From: DASZBR01 sp033763845
GTDB lineage: Bacteria; Pseudomonadota; Gammaproteobacteria; DASZBR01
Direction of reading: 5' to 3'
NCBI GenBank assembly: GCA_033763845.1
Contig: JANRJR010000078.1
Location: forward strand, 1 to 22,265
Length of the DNA stretch: 22,265 nt
In this document: one piece after another, positions 19,985 to 22,265 of the stretch
Position numbering within the stretch: the first letter of the stretch is position 1
How the letters are laid out: each line of letters begins with the position of its first letter
Translations under genes and position numbers: made by a program
Notes under the pieces: generated by a model
Seen by the model: only the letters and a program-made list of their open reading frames with translations
Told to the model about the DNA's origin: nothing
Databases searched by the model: none

Positions 19985-22003
19985 ATGACAGCCGCCATCT
20001 GCTCAAGCTGCGATAAGCCCGCAAATGAAGAAAATAGCTACGTTCGCAGTTTGCTACACAAAACACTTTTTGCTGGAGCTATCGGGATACCACTTTTTGT
20101 CATGGCAATGCTAAACATCTCAACTGGTCATGATACAAATCTTGTTATTGCCACGCTTACTTTAATTATCCTAATTTATTCCGGTGGTCATTTCTTTAGA
20201 GGCGGATGGAATGCACTACGTATTCAGCAAGCCAATATGGATACGTTAATTGCTTTAGGAACAGGTGTCGCATGGCTATATTCGACCAGTGTTGTATTAT
20301 TTCCAAATTATTTTCCTCCACTAGCAAGGCACATGTATTTTGAAGCTGCAGCCGTCATTATTACTTTAATTAACTTAGGTGCATTATTAGAATTACGCGC
20401 GCGCCAAAATACCTCTTCCGCCATTAAACGATTAATTGGCTTACAGCCTAAAACAGCAAGGGTTATCAGAAATAATCAAGAACTCGATATTCCCATTGAA
20501 ACTGTTCAAATTGGCGATATGCTGCGTGTACGACCCGGCGAAAAAATTCCCGTGGATGGTATATTAATCGAAGGATATTCAAGCGTGGATGAATCCATGC
20601 TCACAGGCGAACCACTTCCTGTTGAAAAAACGGTTAACAGCATCCTCACCGGAGCAACATTAAATAAATCCGGAACTTTTATTTTTAAAGCGACAAAAAT
20701 TGGTTCGGATACTGTTTTAGCAAAAATCATTGGGATCGTTCAACAAGCACAAAGCTCAAAACCTGCAATAGCCCGTCTTGCAGATCAAATCTCCGCTATC
20801 TTTGTTCCTATTGTGATGATTATCGCAATTTTAACAGCCCTAATCTGGTTTAATTTTGGACCCGAACCCAACGTTGCATATATATTAGTGACTGCCATGT
20901 CTGTATTAATTATTGCATGTCCGTGTGCATTAGGATTGGCCGTCCCTATTTCTGTCATGGTAGGAATAGGAAAAGCCGCAGAATATGGAATACTCATTCG
21001 TCATGGCGATGCGCTTCAACAGGCCAGTCAATTACAAATTCTTGTACTCGATAAAACCGGAACTGTCACTACTGGCAAACCGAGTTTGGCGGAAATTCAT
21101 CCGATGAAATCTTGGGATGAAAAAGCTTTATTACAACTCGCAGCAAGTGTAGAAGTAGGCTCTGAACACGCTTTAGCTGAAGCAATTGTAGAAGCTGCGA
21201 AAGAACGTAATATTACTCTGCTGCCTACGAATCAGTTTGAAACACTTCCAGGCCGTGGTGCGATTGCCGTAATCAACAATCAAAAAATATATCTCGGCAA
21301 TCAAGCACTTATGGAACAACAACACATTGCTCTTGAAAACATCATCCAACAAGCTGAATCATTTGCTCAACAGGGTCAAACACCAATTTATCTCGCGGTA
21401 AATCAAAAAATTGCAGGAATTATTACCGTCTCAGATAAAGTTAAACCAGATTCAGCAAAAGCCATTGCGCAATTAAAAAAAATGGGCTTAAAAATTATTT
21501 TATTGTCTGGCGATCACAAAATGACAGCAAATTTCACAGCAAAACAAGTTGGCATTCAAGATGTCATTGCAGAAGTATCACCGGCAGATAAAGCCAGTGT
21601 TATTGCACGATTACAAACTGGTGGTAAAAAAGTCGGTATGGTTGGCGATGGCATCAATGATGCTCCCGCTCTTGCCCGTGCTGACGTGGGCTTTGCGATC
21701 GGTAGTGGAACAGACGTGGCCATTGAAAGTGCATCTATTACGCTGATGAGAAGTTCATTACAAGGTATCGCAGATGCAATGCTGATTTCAAAATATACCG
21801 TTCGCAATATGAAACAAAATCTATTCGGCGCATTTATCTATAATGTACTTGGAATTCCATTAGCAGCGGGAATATTATTTCCGCTCACAGGATTATTATT
21901 AAACCCCATGATTGCAGGTCTTGCCATGGCGTTATCGTCCGTCACCGTTGTTATGAATGCGAATCGACTACGGTTTTTGAATCTTGGAGAGCAAAAAGCA
22001 TGA
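19985..22003 (+). CDS. copA: Copper-translocating P-type ATPase (P1B-1) lacking N-terminal HMA domains
   Basis: It exports Cu(I) from the cytoplasm using ATP. The 672-aa protein has the membrane metal site CPC (312-314), actuator TGE (207-209), phosphorylation site DKTGT (D356), the P1B His in SEHAL (H395), and GDGIND (554-559). Late-helix ligands appear in YN (618-619 region) and MALSS, the copper signature. Unusually there is no GMxCxxC heavy-metal domain; the short N-terminus carries only CSSC (residues 6-9), which might replace it. The ATG at 19985 lies 35 bases after the -10 box. Its stop overlaps the next start (ATGA). Specificity for Cu(I) follows from the family signatures and the MerR neighbour. 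Confidence 0.95.
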   Translation: MTAAICSSCDKPANEENSYVRSLLHKTLFAGAIGIPLFVMAMLNISTGHDTNLVIATLTLIILIYSGGHFFRGGWNALRIQQANMDTLIALGTGVAWLYSTSVVLFPNYFPPLARHMYFEAAAVIITLINLGALLELRARQNTSSAIKRLIGLQPKTARVIRNNQELDIPIETVQIGDMLRVRPGEKIPVDGILIEGYSSVDESMLTGEPLPVEKTVNSILTGATLNKSGTFIFKATKIGSDTVLAKIIGIVQQAQSSKPAIARLADQISAIFVPIVMIIAILTALIWFNFGPEPNVAYILVTAMSVLIIACPCALGLAVPISVMVGIGKAAEYGILIRHGDALQQASQLQILVLDKTGTVTTGKPSLAEIHPMKSWDEKALLQLAASVEVGSEHALAEAIVEAAKERNITLLPTNQFETLPGRGAIAVINNQKIYLGNQALMEQQHIALENIIQQAESFAQQGQTPIYLAVNQKIAGIITVSDKVKPDSAKAIAQLKKMGLKIILLSGDHKMTANFTAKQVGIQDVIAEVSPADKASVIARLQTGGKKVGMVGDGINDAPALARADVGFAIGSGTDVAIESASITLMRSSLQGIADAMLISKYTVRNMKQNLFGAFIYNVLGIPLAAGILFPLTGLLLNPMIAGLAMALSSVTVVMNANRLRFLNLGEQKA

Positions 22004-22265
22004 ATGCAAACATCGTTCTGATTAATATTAGCGGCTTATTACTTATTTTTATTATCGTAAGTTGGTTTTGGTTGTATAAAAAAACCACTCTCGCTAAAAC
22101 AATTTCGGGTACGATTGAAATTAAAGTTAAAGATGGCGTATACCAACCGGCAATAATAAACGCCTCCGTGAACCAACCTATTACGCTAAGATTTATTCGT
22201 AAAGATGCAACTCCGTGCGCTGAATTCGTCGTTTTTGATAAATTAAAAATCAATAAACAATTACC
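22000..22265 (+). CDS. Membrane-anchored cupredoxin-like protein (partial, runs off the window)
   Basis: The ATG overlaps the copA stop (ATGA), with GGAG about 12 bases upstream, so translation is coupled. The visible 88 residues begin with one hydrophobic span (IVLINISGLLLIFIIVSWFW), then a beta-rich domain with VKDGVYQPAIINASVNQPI and FIRKDATPCAEFVVF. The 'Y-x-P-x-x-I...G/N-x-P-(I/V)-x-L-x-F-x-R-x-D-x-x-x-C' pattern is that of Cupredoxin_1-type proteins often encoded beside CopA, with the Cys as a likely copper ligand. It probably holds copper on the periplasmic side. The remaining ligands lie past the window end. Confidence 0.85.
   Translation, partial: MNANIVLINISGLLLIFIIVSWFWLYKKTTLAKTISGTIEIKVKDGVYQPAIINASVNQPITLRFIRKDATPCAEFVVFDKLKINKQL

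Overview
The window is low-GC (by eye about 37-40 %) gammaproteobacterial DNA. The E. coli-type primary sigma factor RpoD (617 aa) and the tRNA type fix the class. The low GC, an extra CsrA paralogue, a Fic protein and a gene resembling a host-directed phosphothreonine lyase suggest a host-associated lineage such as Legionellales (Legionella, Coxiella, Aquicella-like). That placement is inference.

Layout. (1) 1-2149, chromosomal core: the end of a gene resembling a HAD phosphatase, rpoD, and a CAU-anticodon tRNA that looks like tRNA-Ile2. (2) 2150-8500, a small integrated element at the tRNA: a Fic protein with twin operators, a membrane-anchored small protein, a tyrosine integrase with a downstream hypothetical gene on the minus strand, and a divergent block of an AlpA-like regulator, a small protein and a DUF3987 protein. 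It ends in a 450-base non-coding array of inverted and direct repeats. (3) 8579-13013: an SDR oxidoreductase, an unrecognised 439-aa protein and an adenosylhomocysteinase-like protein, then a CsrA paralogue with an unusual N-terminal extension and a stand-alone receiver protein. (4) 13027-15805, an accessory stretch: a long imperfect palindrome, a small AP2/Arm-like basic protein, unknown proteins, a gene whose spacing of key residues matches the OspF/SpvC phosphothreonine lyases, and a partner with a Cys-containing tail. (5) 15828-17223: a minus-strand zinc-ribbon protein with a questionable start, divergent from a 12-codon micro-ORF. (6) 17260-22265, metal resistance: arsM, thioredoxin-type arsC and arsR on the minus strand; a MerR-family regulator (minus) divergent from a copper P-type ATPase; and the start of a cupredoxin-like membrane protein.

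How the parts work together. In the arsenic block, ArsC would reduce arsenate to arsenite, ArsM would methylate arsenite, and ArsR would sense it; no arsenite pump is visible. In the copper block, the MerR protein should act at a 20-bp-spacer promoter centred on a perfect 16-bp palindrome, and the ATPase is translationally coupled to the cupredoxin-like protein. The CsrA/receiver pair looks like a post-transcriptional and phosphorelay regulatory module attached to a small SDR/SAHH-like operon. The most notable candidates are the OspF-like gene (14548-15312), the structured repeat array (8040-8491), the extended CsrA with its SD-overlapping leader hairpin, and the apparent AUC start of the zinc-ribbon gene. 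No database search or folding program was run. All family calls rest on motifs read by eye and on remembered family sequences.
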